Source: Rhizobium leguminosarum
GTDB taxonomy: Bacteria; Pseudomonadota; Alphaproteobacteria; Rhizobiales; Rhizobiaceae
NCBI RefSeq assembly: GCF_001679785.1
Contig: NZ_CP016286.1
Coordinates: 4,722,501 to 4,786,500 of the forward strand
Direction of reading: 5' to 3'
DNA length: 64,000 nt
Under the pieces are notes generated by a model. That model was not told the DNA's origin. It did no database searches and worked only from the letters and a program-made list of their open reading frames with translations. Shown here piece after piece: positions 26,288 to 35,294 of the stretch; position 1 is the first letter of the stretch; each line of letters starts with the position of its first letter. The translations under genes and the position numbers were made by a program.

Positions 26288-27157
26288 TCAATTCTCAGAG
26301 GTCCTACGATATTCCGTCGGTGCGCAGCCAACCGCATTTTTGAATTGGCTGGAAAAATGGAAGGCGGAATGAAAGCCGAGCAGGCCGGCGATTTCTTTTA
26401 CCGATTTGTCGGTGTTTACCAGGAAGTCGCGTGCTCGCTGAACGCGGACGTTCATTTGATACTGTTTCGCCGACATCCCGGTTTGCTCACGAAACAGCCG
26501 GCGAAAATAGGGGTAGCTCACCCCCATCTCTGCTGCGAGATCCTCGACCGATTGTGAAGTTCCGCAGCGCTCCATCAGGATCATGCGCGCCCGATCGACG
26601 AGGCGCGCGCCGGAGCCGGTTGCCAGATCGTCCGGCCGGCAGAGCAGCGCAAGGAGCTGCAACCCGAGCGTGGATATCACCAGCTGATGAAGCACGGGAT
26701 CCTGCCGCGCCAGGTCATGGATGGCGGCGAACACATGCTTGATCTCATCGCTTGCCGGGTTGAGCGGGCGTTCGACATGCAGGAGGCCAGCATCCACTGC
26801 AAAATCGAAAGCGGTTCCCCGGCACTCTATCCAGTGCTCGGTCCAGCCGGTTCGCCGATCGGGCGCAAACCTGTGCCACACGCCCGGGAACAGGAGAAAA
26901 ATCGATCCTTCCGTGACGCGCACCTGTCGGCGCAGGTTGCCGAATTCGAGCTTCCCGCTGCCGGCGCTGATCAGCACGACCTGATAGGCCTGAAGGATGC
27001 GGCCTCGAGACCAGCTGAAATGATGGTCGTCCGGATGACGGCTCGGAGGGTAATCGGAGTGCGGCGCGATGACCGAATAGCCCGTCGAGACAGCGGTGCA
27101 GCCCCATGCTGCAGAAATTCTGTTGTCAGGCATGTAGACGAAGTAGTTTTCCGTCAT
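26288..27157 (-). CDS. AraC-family transcriptional regulator
   Basis: The 289-residue protein has an N-terminal cupin-like sensing domain (PHSDYPPSRHPDDHHFSW and LLFPGVWHRFAP) and two C-terminal helix-turn-helix motifs (VEDLAAEMGVSYPYFRRLFR and VKEIAGLLGFHSAFHFSSQF). Such regulators usually bind a sugar and activate adjacent catabolic genes. The start at 27157 fits the cupin N-terminus; the longer frame to 27253 adds 32 unrelated residues. It is divergent from the sugar-binding protein gene, which it probably controls (inference). Confidence 0.85.
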   Translation of the reverse strand: MTENYFVYMPDNRISAAWGCTAVSTGYSVIAPHSDYPPSRHPDDHHFSWSRGRILQAYQVVLISAGSGKLEFGNLRRQVRVTEGSIFLLFPGVWHRFAPDRRTGWTEHWIECRGTAFDFAVDAGLLHVERPLNPASDEIKHVFAAIHDLARQDPVLHQLVISTLGLQLLALLCRPDDLATGSGARLVDRARMILMERCGTSQSVEDLAAEMGVSYPYFRRLFREQTGMSAKQYQMNVRVQRARDFLVNTDKSVKEIAGLLGFHSAFHFSSQFKNAVGCAPTEYRRTSEN

Positions 27158-27347
27158 TTGACGTCGCCTTTTTAGGATCAATTTTTGTATGCAAATGATC
27201 ACTTTTGTGGATTTTGGCGTCGTGTCAACAGGTGGGGCCGATGGTACCGTCATCAGGTCAGGGCAAAGTCGATCGAATTTGCCGAAACGCTGATTGCATC
27301 AGCTATCGCCGCTGCCGGGGAGGGTAGCGGCTGGGAGGAGAATAGAT

Positions 27348-28517
27348 ATGAAAACTCACGCCAGACTGCTGGTCGCAGCCGCTTGCCTCGCCGCATCTGC
27401 TGCCTATGCCGATGATTTCCACGGGTTCGATCCCGCGAAGTTCGATGGCAATATGCTCTCGGCCGAGGCTCTCAAGGCCATGGCCGCCGACGCGTCGAAA
27501 GTGACGCCTCCGAAAAACGGCAGCAAGTACAGCATCGGCTTCGCCAATCTTCAGCGTGATATCGCTTTCGGCGTGCTCGTTGAGAAAGGCATTCAGGCAA
27601 ACGCCGATGCTGCCGGCGTGGAACTCGTCGTCGCCGACAACCGACTCGATGGGCCGACCGCGCTTGCCAATGCCAAATCTTTTGCCGAACGCAAGGTTGA
27701 CTACGTCATCGAGTTTCAGACCGACGCAAACTTCGGTCAGACCGTGATGGACGTGTTCAAGCAAGACGGCACCAAGGTCACGGCAATCGATATCCCCATG
27801 CCCGGCGCAAGCTTCTTCGGCGTGAATAATCCCAAGTCCGGCTTCATGGGTGGGTCCTACCTTGCAACGGCCGCGGCAAAACAGTTTGGCGCGGACACGG
27901 TAAAAAGCGGCTACCTCGTCATCGGCGCACTGCCCCAGTCGGGCGTCATCCCGCGCATGCGCACGGAAGGTCAGCGCGCCGGCTTCCTGGCCCTGACCAA
28001 GGATTTCCCGGCCGACCGCATCATCGAGATCGATACGAAGAATACGCTGCAGGAATCCTATACCCAGATGAACAACGTGCTCGGCCGCATTCCGCCAGGA
28101 GCGCCGATCCTGATCATCGCCATCAACGACCAGGCGACCATGGGCATGCTGCAGGCCGTCCGAGCAGCCGGACGTGTTGATCAGGCCATCGCCGTCGGCA
28201 ACGGCGCGGATGAAGCCGAGGCGCTTGCCACGGACCCGAAACTCGTGGCGGCGACGGGTTCGTTTCCAGGCAGCTACGGGAATTATCTCATTCCGATTGC
28301 GCTGTCTGCGCTCGCCGGCAAGGCCGTGCCGGAGGCAACCTTCGTCACCCATCAGATGGTAACCAAGGCAAACATCTGCAAATTCTACAAGGAATTCGCG
28401 TGCGCAGGCGAGGTCGACGGGTACGCGTTTCCCGAGGCAGAGTTCGCAAGCTATCTCTCTGGTCTGAAAAAAGAGGGTTGGCTGAAGGGCTACGAGGCAA
28501 TTCTCCCCAAGCAATGA
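27348..28517 (+). CDS. Ribose-type periplasmic sugar-binding protein
   Basis: The 389-residue protein starts with a Sec signal peptide (THARLLVAAACLAASAAYAD) and then a Peripla_BP_4/RbsB-like fold: GFANLQRDIAFGVLVEKGIQ, EFQTDANFGQTVMDVF, GHMGSYLAT-like segment and ILIIAINDQATMGMLQAVRA. It captures a sugar for the following ABC genes. GGGAGGAG precedes the ATG at 27348. It is the first gene of the SBP-ATPase-permease-isomerase operon. The ligand is unknown; a pentose or deoxy-hexose is plausible given the isomerase. Confidence 0.87.
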   Translation: MKTHARLLVAAACLAASAAYADDFHGFDPAKFDGNMLSAEALKAMAADASKVTPPKNGSKYSIGFANLQRDIAFGVLVEKGIQANADAAGVELVVADNRLDGPTALANAKSFAERKVDYVIEFQTDANFGQTVMDVFKQDGTKVTAIDIPMPGASFFGVNNPKSGFMGGSYLATAAAKQFGADTVKSGYLVIGALPQSGVIPRMRTEGQRAGFLALTKDFPADRIIEIDTKNTLQESYTQMNNVLGRIPPGAPILIIAINDQATMGMLQAVRAAGRVDQAIAVGNGADEAEALATDPKLVAATGSFPGSYGNYLIPIALSALAGKAVPEATFVTHQMVTKANICKFYKEFACAGEVDGYAFPEAEFASYLSGLKKEGWLKGYEAILPKQ

Positions 28518-28539
28518 TCTGGGGTCGGAGGCGATTTTG

Positions 28540-30099
28540 ATGCAGACGGTATCGAGCACGGGGAGCCGCGTAGCGCGGCTCCAAATTACCAACGTCACCA
28601 AGTCCTTCTCCGGCGTGCAGGTCCTGAAAAACGTCACCTGTTCGGCTGATGCTGGCGAGGTCGTGGCGCTGCTCGGGGCTAACGGTGCAGGCAAATCCAC
28701 GCTGATGAAGATCCTATCCGGCGTCTATTCCTGCGATGCCGGACAGATACTGATCGATGGCGCCGCAGTCGACATCACGTCGGCACGTGCGGCCATAGCA
28801 TCGGGTATTCGCTTGATGCCGCAGGAACTGTCCGTGCATCCGGACTTGACGGTCGCGGAGAACATCGCGCTTGGCTCGATGCCCCAGCGCAAGATCGCCG
28901 GCATAAGTTTCGTCGACCGTGCCGCCATGCAGAGGCAAGCGACGACGCTGCTCGGCCGACTGAAGCTCGGTCATGTCTCTGCGAGCCGGAGAATGGGATC
29001 GCTATCGCTTCCGGAGCAGCGGATCGTCGAGATCGCCCGGGCATTGGCCGGCCAGGCTCGTATTCTGATCATGGATGAACCGACCGCTGCACTCGGAGAA
29101 GCAGATGCCGAAACCCTGTTCGGGGTGATCGATGCGCTTCGCGCCGACGGCGTCACGATCATCTATATCTCCCACTACCTCGACGAGGTGTTTCGCCTCT
29201 CCGACCGGATCGTCGTGTTGCGGGACGGCGAGGTACGCGGCCAGTTCCAGACGAGCGCCACCAGTCACGACGAGGTGCTGCGGGCGATGCTGGGAGGCGA
29301 TCTCGGCGATCTTTTTCCGGCAAAGCCGCAATCCCTGCCGGACGAGACGATCCTGGCTGTCGAAGGACTGTCGCTGCCAGGCTGGCTCAGCGACGTGTCC
29401 TTTTCGGTGCGCCGCGGCGAGGTCCTGGGTGCGTTCGGCCTGATCGGCTCCGGGATTGAGAAGGTCGGCAGAGCCGTTTATGGGGCGGAGCCCAAGGCAA
29501 AGGTCCGTTCAATCCGGATGGGGACAGCCGAAACGGCGTTGTCGAACCCGCGGGCAAGCATTCAAAGCGGTATCGGTTTCGTTGCAGCCGAGCGCAAGCG
29601 GCAAGGCCTGATCGCCAACCTCACCGTCCGTACCAACACGACCCTTCCTTACCTCACGCGCTTTACGCGCTTCGGGCTCGTCGATGACAATCGGGAGCGG
29701 GCAATGTCGCAACACTGGATCCGCACCCTGCGCGTCAAGACGACGGGTCCGGAGCAGGAGATAAGACTCCTGTCCGGCGGCAACCAGCAGAAAGTGTGCC
29801 TGGCGCGATGGCTGCTCGGCGACCCCAAGCTGCTCATTCTCGAGGAACCGACCCGCGGGGTCGACCTCGGCGCTCGACGAGAGATTTATGAGGAGATCCG
29901 CCGGCTCGCAGCGAACGGATTGGGCATACTCCTCGTCTCATCGGACGCTGAGGAAGTCGCCGGTCTTGCCGACCGAGCGATCGTCTTCGAAGAGGGCCGG
30001 GCCGTGGCCGCACTGGGAGCCAATGCATCGGCCGCCGAGCTGATGCAGGCGGCGGAGTCGCACTCCGTGGCTGCTGCGAACGAATTGGAGAAAGCATGA
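28540..30099 (+). CDS. Ribose-type sugar ABC transporter ATP-binding protein (two NBDs)
   Basis: The 519-residue protein has two ATPase domains. The first has Walker A GANGAGKST, SLPEQRIVEIARAL and Walker B LIMDEPTAAL. The second has an altered Walker A (GLIGSGIEKVGR) but a good signature LSGGNQQKVCLARWL and Walker B LILEEPTRGVDLG, as is usual for RbsA-like proteins. It powers uptake of the sugar bound by the preceding protein. ATG at 28540 has GGAG about 11 bases upstream. Its stop overlaps the permease start (ATGA). Confidence 0.92.
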   Translation: MQTVSSTGSRVARLQITNVTKSFSGVQVLKNVTCSADAGEVVALLGANGAGKSTLMKILSGVYSCDAGQILIDGAAVDITSARAAIASGIRLMPQELSVHPDLTVAENIALGSMPQRKIAGISFVDRAAMQRQATTLLGRLKLGHVSASRRMGSLSLPEQRIVEIARALAGQARILIMDEPTAALGEADAETLFGVIDALRADGVTIIYISHYLDEVFRLSDRIVVLRDGEVRGQFQTSATSHDEVLRAMLGGDLGDLFPAKPQSLPDETILAVEGLSLPGWLSDVSFSVRRGEVLGAFGLIGSGIEKVGRAVYGAEPKAKVRSIRMGTAETALSNPRASIQSGIGFVAAERKRQGLIANLTVRTNTTLPYLTRFTRFGLVDDNRERAMSQHWIRTLRVKTTGPEQEIRLLSGGNQQKVCLARWLLGDPKLLILEEPTRGVDLGARREIYEEIRRLAANGLGILLVSSDAEEVAGLADRAIVFEEGRAVAALGANASAAELMQAAESHSVAAANELEKA

Positions 30100-31100
30100 A
30101 CAAGTCAAACTCGATCGTTGCGGGCGAACCCAAGCCGACCAGCCAACGCCAGTCGATGACGGAGATCCTTGCCAGACCGGTCGCCGGGATCGTGGTTCTG
30201 CTGGGCTTCTATGTCATCCTTCTTGCGGCTTTCGCTATGCTGTCGCCGTTCTTTCTGTCGGTGAGCAATCTTGCCAATATCGGCACCAACATGGCCTTCA
30301 TCGGGCTCATGGCCGCAGCCGGAACGCCGCTGATCATTGGCGGTGGACTCGACCTGTCGGTGGCTGCCGTTGCCGGACTGGCCGGCGTCATCGTCGCATT
30401 GATGCATTCCAACGGGATCAATATCTGGGTTGGATGCCTGACAGCCTTGGTCATCGGCGCCGGGGTCGGAATTTTGAATGGCGTCATCGTCACCAAGCTG
30501 CGCCTCAATCCCCTGATCGTGACACTCGGGACGATGAGCATCTTCTCCGGCCTGTCGATGGTCATGACGGGTGGCTTGAGCAAGCCGCTTTTCGTGCCGG
30601 CCTTCAACTGGCTTGGTTCAGGTCGCATCTTTTCCGTGCCGTTTCCCGTCATCGTCATGCTGATCGTCTTTGCCGTCCTTTGGCTCGTGCTTGCCAAGAC
30701 GCCGTTCGGACGGTTTGTGTACGCAACCGGCGGCAATCCCGAGGCCAGCAGCCTTCTCGGCGTGCCTGTCGAGCGCACCCAGATGATCCTCTACGTGATC
30801 TCAGGCATTTCAGGCGCTGCCGCCGGTATCATTCTTGCAGCAATGCTCGGCGCGGCAGCCCCGAATGCAGCAAGTCAGCATCTGCTGACGATCATCGCCG
30901 CGATCATTCTTGGAGGCACGAGCCTCTTTGGCGGGCGGGGAAGCGTCTGGGGTACGCTGATTGCGGTGCTGATCCTCGGAACTCTGAACAACGGCCTGAC
31001 CCTCATGAACGTGTCCAGTTTCTGGCAGGATGTCACGCGCGGTGTCGTGTTGCTTCTGGCCGTGGGCCTCGACCAGCTTCGTGTCCGCCTGCAGGGCTGA
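30096..31100 (+). CDS. Ribose-type sugar ABC transporter permease
   Basis: The 334-residue RbsC-like protein has about ten hydrophobic segments and the typical motifs GLDLSVAAVAGLAG, TLGTMSIFSGLSMV, YATGGNPEASSLLGVPVERT and ILGGTSLFGGRGSVWGTLIA. It forms the channel with the preceding ATPase. The four-base overlap with the ATPase gene indicates coupled translation. No second permease is present, which is normal for this family (homodimer). Confidence 0.92.
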   Translation: MNKSNSIVAGEPKPTSQRQSMTEILARPVAGIVVLLGFYVILLAAFAMLSPFFLSVSNLANIGTNMAFIGLMAAAGTPLIIGGGLDLSVAAVAGLAGVIVALMHSNGINIWVGCLTALVIGAGVGILNGVIVTKLRLNPLIVTLGTMSIFSGLSMVMTGGLSKPLFVPAFNWLGSGRIFSVPFPVIVMLIVFAVLWLVLAKTPFGRFVYATGGNPEASSLLGVPVERTQMILYVISGISGAAAGIILAAMLGAAAPNAASQHLLTIIAAIILGGTSLFGGRGSVWGTLIAVLILGTLNNGLTLMNVSSFWQDVTRGVVLLLAVGLDQLRVRLQG

Positions 31101-31128
31101 CCCCGCTATTATTCCAGGAGAAAATGGA

Positions 31129-32556
31129 ATGTCTGATCGCCCTTTGAAGGCCGGCCTGTTCGGGATCGGTCTGGAGGCCTATTGGCCGCAGTTTGACGGT
31201 CTCGAAGCAAGGCTGCGCGGATATGTACATGTCGTCGCGTCCAAGCTGGAACGGCCCGGGGTCGAAGTCGTCAATCTTGGCCTCGTCGATACGCCGGAGA
31301 AGGCCGTCGATGCCGGCCATCTGTTTCGCCAGGCCGATGTCGATATCATTTTCCTTTACATCACCACCTACGCTCTATCGTCGACCGTCTTGCCGGTTGT
31401 GCGGCGTGCAAAGGTGCCGGTCATTATTTTGAATCTGCAGCCGGCTGGTGCGATCGACTACGCCTCCTTCAACGCACTCGGCAACAGGACTGCCATGACC
31501 GGCGAGTGGCTGGCGCACTGCGCTGCATGCCCGGTGCCCGAGATTGCCAATGTGTTCACTCGAGCGGGCATTCGGTTCCACCAAGTAACAGGCGTTCTCA
31601 CCGATGACCCGTTTGTCGACAACGAGATCGAGGAGTGGATCGAGGCCGCACGGGTAGCCCACGTCATGTCGCATAATCGCCTTGGCGTCATGGGGCGCTA
31701 TTACAACGGCATGCTCGATATCTATTCCGATCTCACAGCCCAAAGCACGGCATTCGGGACACACATCGAAGTGGTGGAGATTGACGAACTAGCACGCCTC
31801 AGACGCGATGTTGGCGAGGCGGAAGTGGCGGCCTGCTTGGACAGAATCCGAACGGAATTCGACGTGCAGCCGGATTGCGATCCGGACGAACTGGCGCGGG
31901 CGGCAAGAACTGCTGTCGCGCTGCGCAAACTCGTCGACGCGAAGCGTCTCGGCTCGCTCGCCTATTATTATGAATCGGTGTCCGGGCATGAATACGAGGA
32001 CGTCATCACGTCGGTAATCGTTGGTTGTTCGATGCTCACCGCCGAAGGCATACCGGTTGCTGGCGAATATGAGATCAAGAACGCGCAGGCCATGAAGATC
32101 ATGGACAGCTTCGGCGCCGGAGGTTCCTTCACCGAATATTATGCAATGGATTTCGATGCAGACGTGGTCCTGATGGGCCATGACGGCCCAGGCCATACCA
32201 AAATTGCAGAGGGTCGAACCAAGATCCGTCCTCTCGAGGTCTATCACGGTAAGGTCGGCTCCGGCGTTAGCGTCGAAATGTCGGTTAAGAATGGCCCGGT
32301 CACACTGCTCTCCGTGGTGGAGTGCGCCGGAAAAGTGAAGCTGTTGTGCGCCGAAGGACAATCGGTGCCCGGGCCGATCCTGGAAATCGGAAACACCAAC
32401 AGCCGCTATCAATTTCCAATCGGGGCGCGCGCGTTCGTCGAGAATTGGAACGCCGAAGGACCGGCGCATCATTGCGCAGTCGGCGTCGGACACATTGGGA
32501 GCAGCATCGAAAAATTAGGAAAGCTGCTGGAGGTCGAATTCGTGAGAATTTGCTGA
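31129..32556 (+). CDS. L-arabinose/L-fucose isomerase-family sugar isomerase
   Basis: The 475-residue protein matches the AraA/FucI fold. Its predicted metal ligands fall at Glu306, Glu336, His351 and His447 or His448, close to the Glu306/Glu333/His350/His450 pattern of E. coli AraA, and the C-terminal beta domain (PGPILEIGNTNSRYQFPIGA) is present. It should interconvert an aldose and a ketose in the cytoplasm. Sequence outside the active site diverges from classic AraA, so the substrate may be another pentose or a deoxy-sugar. CCAGGAG precedes the ATG at 31129. No kinase follows in the operon. Confidence 0.78.
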   Translation: MSDRPLKAGLFGIGLEAYWPQFDGLEARLRGYVHVVASKLERPGVEVVNLGLVDTPEKAVDAGHLFRQADVDIIFLYITTYALSSTVLPVVRRAKVPVIILNLQPAGAIDYASFNALGNRTAMTGEWLAHCAACPVPEIANVFTRAGIRFHQVTGVLTDDPFVDNEIEEWIEAARVAHVMSHNRLGVMGRYYNGMLDIYSDLTAQSTAFGTHIEVVEIDELARLRRDVGEAEVAACLDRIRTEFDVQPDCDPDELARAARTAVALRKLVDAKRLGSLAYYYESVSGHEYEDVITSVIVGCSMLTAEGIPVAGEYEIKNAQAMKIMDSFGAGGSFTEYYAMDFDADVVLMGHDGPGHTKIAEGRTKIRPLEVYHGKVGSGVSVEMSVKNGPVTLLSVVECAGKVKLLCAEGQSVPGPILEIGNTNSRYQFPIGARAFVENWNAEGPAHHCAVGVGHIGSSIEKLGKLLEVEFVRIC

Positions 32557-32662
32557 TTGTCAAAAATATTTCGCTGCGGGAACTGCTTGACGAATAAAAG
32601 GACCCGTCAAAACGATCGCAGTTCCTCTGCCTATCTTGCCGGTTGTGGCCGCTATCGTGTTT

Positions 32663-32793
32663 GGCGGCCGTAGTGGCTTGCTGGTGGCAGCGCCAAACCT
32701 CGCAGCGAGGGCATAAAAACAGTTCGGCCCGCGCGCTGGCGGGCCATGTATCGGCGGGCGTTCGTTTCAACGGGTCTCATATCGTGATGCCCT
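32663..32793 (+). repeat. Copy 2 of the ~130-bp direct repeat
   Basis: Partner of 25571-25699, same orientation, with an identical 27-base stretch near its end (32763-32789). It lies 106 bases after the isomerase gene. The pair brackets the AraC, ABC and isomerase genes and could recombine to delete them. Confidence 0.75.
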
Positions 32794-32849
32794 GATGGGA
32801 ACCGCGAGTCCAGCCGTCCGTTATCATTTGAGGAACGGAGGAAATGGAC

Positions 32850-33113
32850 ATGCGCAAGAAAAAAGCCATCGTCGAGGCGGCGCTCGAGTCCGAGTACGAG
32901 CGTCAGGCACTGGGGATCATGAATACGGAGCAAGCGCTAAAGCTTGAGGACTCCGACGGTCTTGTCTTCAGCCATCCGGATAAAGAGGCCGGAGTGACGG
33001 ATCATTATGTCGATCAAGATGAGCTGCGCCGGTTGGTGCGGCGGTCAACCTCGCCGCTTCCCGTATTGCAATCGCAGAATCGTACTACTCGGCAGGGTCG
33101 TACTGCACGTTAG
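32850..33113 (+). CDS. Small hypothetical protein
   Basis: ATG at 32850 has GGAGGA seven bases upstream; an in-frame ATG two codons earlier is too close to that site. It encodes 87 mostly charged, probably helical residues (AIVEAALESEYERQALGIMN). I do not recognise a family. It converges with the SDR gene nine bases beyond its stop, and follows the second direct repeat. It could be a remnant of a larger gene. Confidence 0.5.
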   Translation: MRKKKAIVEAALESEYERQALGIMNTEQALKLEDSDGLVFSHPDKEAGVTDHYVDQDELRRLVRRSTSPLPVLQSQNRTTRQGRTAR

Positions 33114-33122
33114 TCCTGAACT

Positions 33123-33848
33123 TCAGGCAATCATGTAACCGCCGTCCACCGGCATCGATATGCCGTTCACCATGGCAGCTTGGTCTGAGAGCAGGAAAAG
33201 AACAACCTCGGCAATGTCTGCCGGCTCCGCGAAGCGTCCGACCGGAATTCGCTTCATCATCCCCGCGGCCTTTTCGGGATCGCTCCATGCCTTCACCGCC
33301 ATTGGCGTCAACGTCACCGTCGGGTGGACGCCGTTTGCGCGGATGCCGTGAGGCGCAAGCTCTTTTGCCATGACCCGCGTCAAGCCATCCAATCCACCCT
33401 TCGATGCACAATAGGCGGCGTGGTCGGGGATGCCGACGAAGGATGCGACCGACGAGACATTGACGATGGCGCCTGGACGGCCTTCCTTGATCAGCGAACG
33501 GGCATATTCCTGGGCGACGATCATCGGAGCACGCGTGTTGACCGCGACAAGGCGATCGAAGGCTTCGACGGTTGTTTCCAGGAACGGCTGAAGCTCGGTC
33601 GTGCCGGCGCAGTTGATAAGGAAATCTGCGGGAAGGGCAGCGATGACAGCCTGTCTGGTCGCATCGGCTTCCGCGAGATCGACCTGGATTGCCCGGCAGC
33701 CGAACTCCCCTCGCAGCGCTTCGACGTCGGCGGCACTGCGGGTCAGGGCGACGACCTGCGCACCCCGTTCGACGAGCATCCTTACAATTTCGCGTCCGAT
33801 GCCTTTGCCGGCGCCGGTCACGATCACAGTCTTTCCTTTGAACTCCAT
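33123..33848 (-). CDS. SDR dehydrogenase resembling L-xylulose reductase (DCXR)
   Basis: The 241-residue short-chain dehydrogenase has TGAGKGIG (11-18), the catalytic Ser133, Tyr146 and Lys150, and a C-terminus (PMAVKAWSDPEKAAGMMKRI and PVGRFAEPADIA) that closely follows mammalian L-xylulose reductase. It is likely an NADPH ketose/polyol oxidoreductase. As the last gene of the leftward ABC operon it could reduce L-sorbose to D-glucitol in the proposed galactitol route (inference). Other ketose or carbonyl substrates are possible. Confidence 0.82.
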   Translation of the reverse strand: MEFKGKTVIVTGAGKGIGREIVRMLVERGAQVVALTRSAADVEALRGEFGCRAIQVDLAEADATRQAVIAALPADFLINCAGTTELQPFLETTVEAFDRLVAVNTRAPMIVAQEYARSLIKEGRPGAIVNVSSVASFVGIPDHAAYCASKGGLDGLTRVMAKELAPHGIRANGVHPTVTLTPMAVKAWSDPEKAAGMMKRIPVGRFAEPADIAEVVLFLLSDQAAMVNGISMPVDGGYMIA

Positions 33849-33859
33849 GGGTCGTTCTC

Positions 33860-34921
33860 CTACAGTCTCTGGCCTGTTTCCCGATCGAAGATATGCGCAC
33901 GTCGGGGATCGATGTGGAAGTACATCGTCCGTCCGGGATCGACCTCGATACGCTCGCGGATCAGCGCGTCGATCGGCACGCCTCCCGTGCGGCCGAAGAT
34001 CAGTGTCTCGGAACCCGTCGGCTCGAACACCGATACCTCGACCGGAACTCCCTCTTCGCCGATCGTGATGTGCTCCGGTCGTATGCCGTAGGTAACGGCT
34101 CTTCCTTCATCCGCATTTGTGTCCGCCATCGGAAGGGTGATGCCCTGGTCGGTGACGACGATCTTCCTGCCGTCGCTTGTGGCTATGCGACCCTGAAGGA
34201 AGTTCATCGATGGGCTGCCGATGAAGCCGGCGACGAAGAGGTTGACGGGGAAGTCGTAGAGATCGAGCGGCTTGCCGATCTGCTCGACCCGGCCGTCGCG
34301 CATGACCACGATCTTGTTTGCCATCGTCATCGCCTCGATCTGATCGTGCGTGACGTAGACGGTGGTGGTCTTCAGCCGCTGGTGAAGCTCCTTGATCTCG
34401 ACGCGCATGGTGACGCGGAGTTTGGCGTCGAGGTTCGACAACGGCTCGTCGAACAGGAAGACCTGCGGATCGCGAACGATGGCACGGCCCATTGCCACGC
34501 GTTGACGCTGTCCGCCCGACAGTTGCTTCGGATAGCGGTCGAGATAACGCGTCAGGTCGAGGATCTCGGCTGCCCTGCCGACCTTCTCGGCGATCTCCGC
34601 CTTCGGACGCTTGGCCATCTTCAGCGGAAAGCCCATATTCTCGGCGACAGTCTTGTGGGGATAGAGCGCGTAGCTCTGAAACACCATCGCGATGTCACGC
34701 TCCTTCGGGGGAGCGTTGGTGACGACACGGCTGCCGATCCGGATATCTCCGCTGCTGACCGTCTCCAGCCCAGCGATCATCCGGAGCAGGGTGGATTTGC
34801 CGCAGCCGGATGGACCGACCAGGACGACGAACTCGCCGTCCTCGATGTCGACGCTGACGCCGTGCATGACCTGAAGAGAGCCATATTTCTTGGTGACGTC
34901 GCTAACCTGTACGTTTGCCAA
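33860..34921 (-). CDS. Polyol/sugar ABC transporter ATP-binding protein (MalK/UgpC type)
   Basis: The 353-residue protein has Walker [10 protein letters not shown], the signature [19 protein letters not shown], Walker [17 protein letters not shown], an H-loop [12 protein letters not shown], and the C-terminal TOBE/MalK-like domain ([20 protein letters not shown]). It supplies ATP hydrolysis to the two permeases encoded upstream. The small membrane protein gene and a repeat block separate it from the permeases, but all run in one direction. Confidence 0.92.
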   Translation of the reverse strand: MANVQVSDVTKKYGSLQVMHGVSVDIEDGEFVVLVGPSGCGKSTLLRMIAGLETVSSGDIRIGSRVVTNAPPKERDIAMVFQSYALYPHKTVAENMGFPLKMAKRPKAEIAEKVGRAAEILDLTRYLDRYPKQLSGGQRQRVAMGRAIVRDPQVFLFDEPLSNLDAKLRVTMRVEIKELHQRLKTTTVYVTHDQIEAMTMANKIVVMRDGRVEQIGKPLDLYDFPVNLFVAGFIGSPSMNFLQGRIATSDGRKIVVTDQGITLPMADTNADEGRAVTYGIRPEHITIGEEGVPVEVSVFEPTGSETLIFGRTGGVPIDALIRERIEVDPGRTMYFHIDPRRAHIFDRETGQRL

Positions 34922-34949
34922 TGTCGTTCCCCCTAAAGCAGCACGGCTA

Positions 34950-34996
34950 CTGCATAATTCCTTAAATCGGATCGATTTAAGGGTAAAATTATGCAG
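34950..34996. repeat. Palindromic repeat, family C
   Basis: Outer arms CTGCATAATT (34950-34959) and AATTATGCAG (34987-34996) and inner arms CTTAAATCG/CGATTTAAG pair around a GAT centre. I recall this palindrome as common between rhizobial genes. It is followed directly by a family D element and lies in the gap before the ATPase gene. Confidence 0.7.
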
Positions 34997-35008
34997 AAAT
35001 TTAAAATG

Positions 35009-35052
35009 CTACAGCGTCCTTTGCGCGTCTGAGAAGACGCGCGGCGCTGTAG
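35009..35052. repeat. Palindromic repeat, family D
   Basis: Arms CTACAGCG (35009-35016) and CGCTGTAG (35045-35052) enclose a second stem GCGCGTCT/AGACGCGC. Related, less regular copies occur at 51804-51848 and 53936-53974. With the family C element it fills most of the gap between the small membrane protein gene and the ATPase gene. Confidence 0.7.
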
Positions 35053-35083
35053 TGACTTGATGGCGTTGACGGAATTCATCATC

Positions 35084-35290
35084 TCATCCCTTCCAGACGA
35101 TATAGGCGCCGAGGACTGCCGAGATTGCCGCCGCGAACCATACGGAAAGCCCGAACGGCTCGATGAACCGCATCCAGAACAGGGAGAGCGCGACCCAGAT
35201 CACGATCGAGATGAAGAGCCGGTCGAACCAGTTCGTTTCGATCGGCAGGAAGCCTGGCTTGGGTTCGTTATTTTCTGATTGAGACGTCAT
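35084..35290 (-). CDS. Small two-helix membrane protein in ABC operon
   Basis: This 68-residue protein has a polar N-terminus (about residues 1-20) and two hydrophobic helices (LFISIVIWVALSLFWMRFI and VWFAAAISAVLGAYIVW). It starts five bases before the permease stop region and lies inside the leftward polyol ABC operon between permease and ATPase genes. I do not recognise a named family. Its position suggests an accessory subunit or stabiliser of the transporter (inference only). Confidence 0.65.
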   Translation of the reverse strand: MTSQSENNEPKPGFLPIETNWFDRLFISIVIWVALSLFWMRFIEPFGLSVWFAAAISAVLGAYIVWKG

Positions 35291-35294
35291 CGTT

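Noticed and set aside
27303..28700. A 465-codon leftward open frame across the sugar-binding protein gene
   Set aside because: It is antisense to a gene with signal peptide, ribosome binding site and operon context; its composition is that of a shadow.
25571..32793. Insertion sequence ends at the ~130-bp repeats
   Set aside because: The copies are direct rather than inverted, and no transposase lies between them.
25440..33113. Integrative element inserted at tRNA-Phe
   Set aside because: No integrase, excisionase or conjugation gene and no repeated tRNA 3' end were found; the direct repeats begin downstream of the tRNA gene and do not match it.
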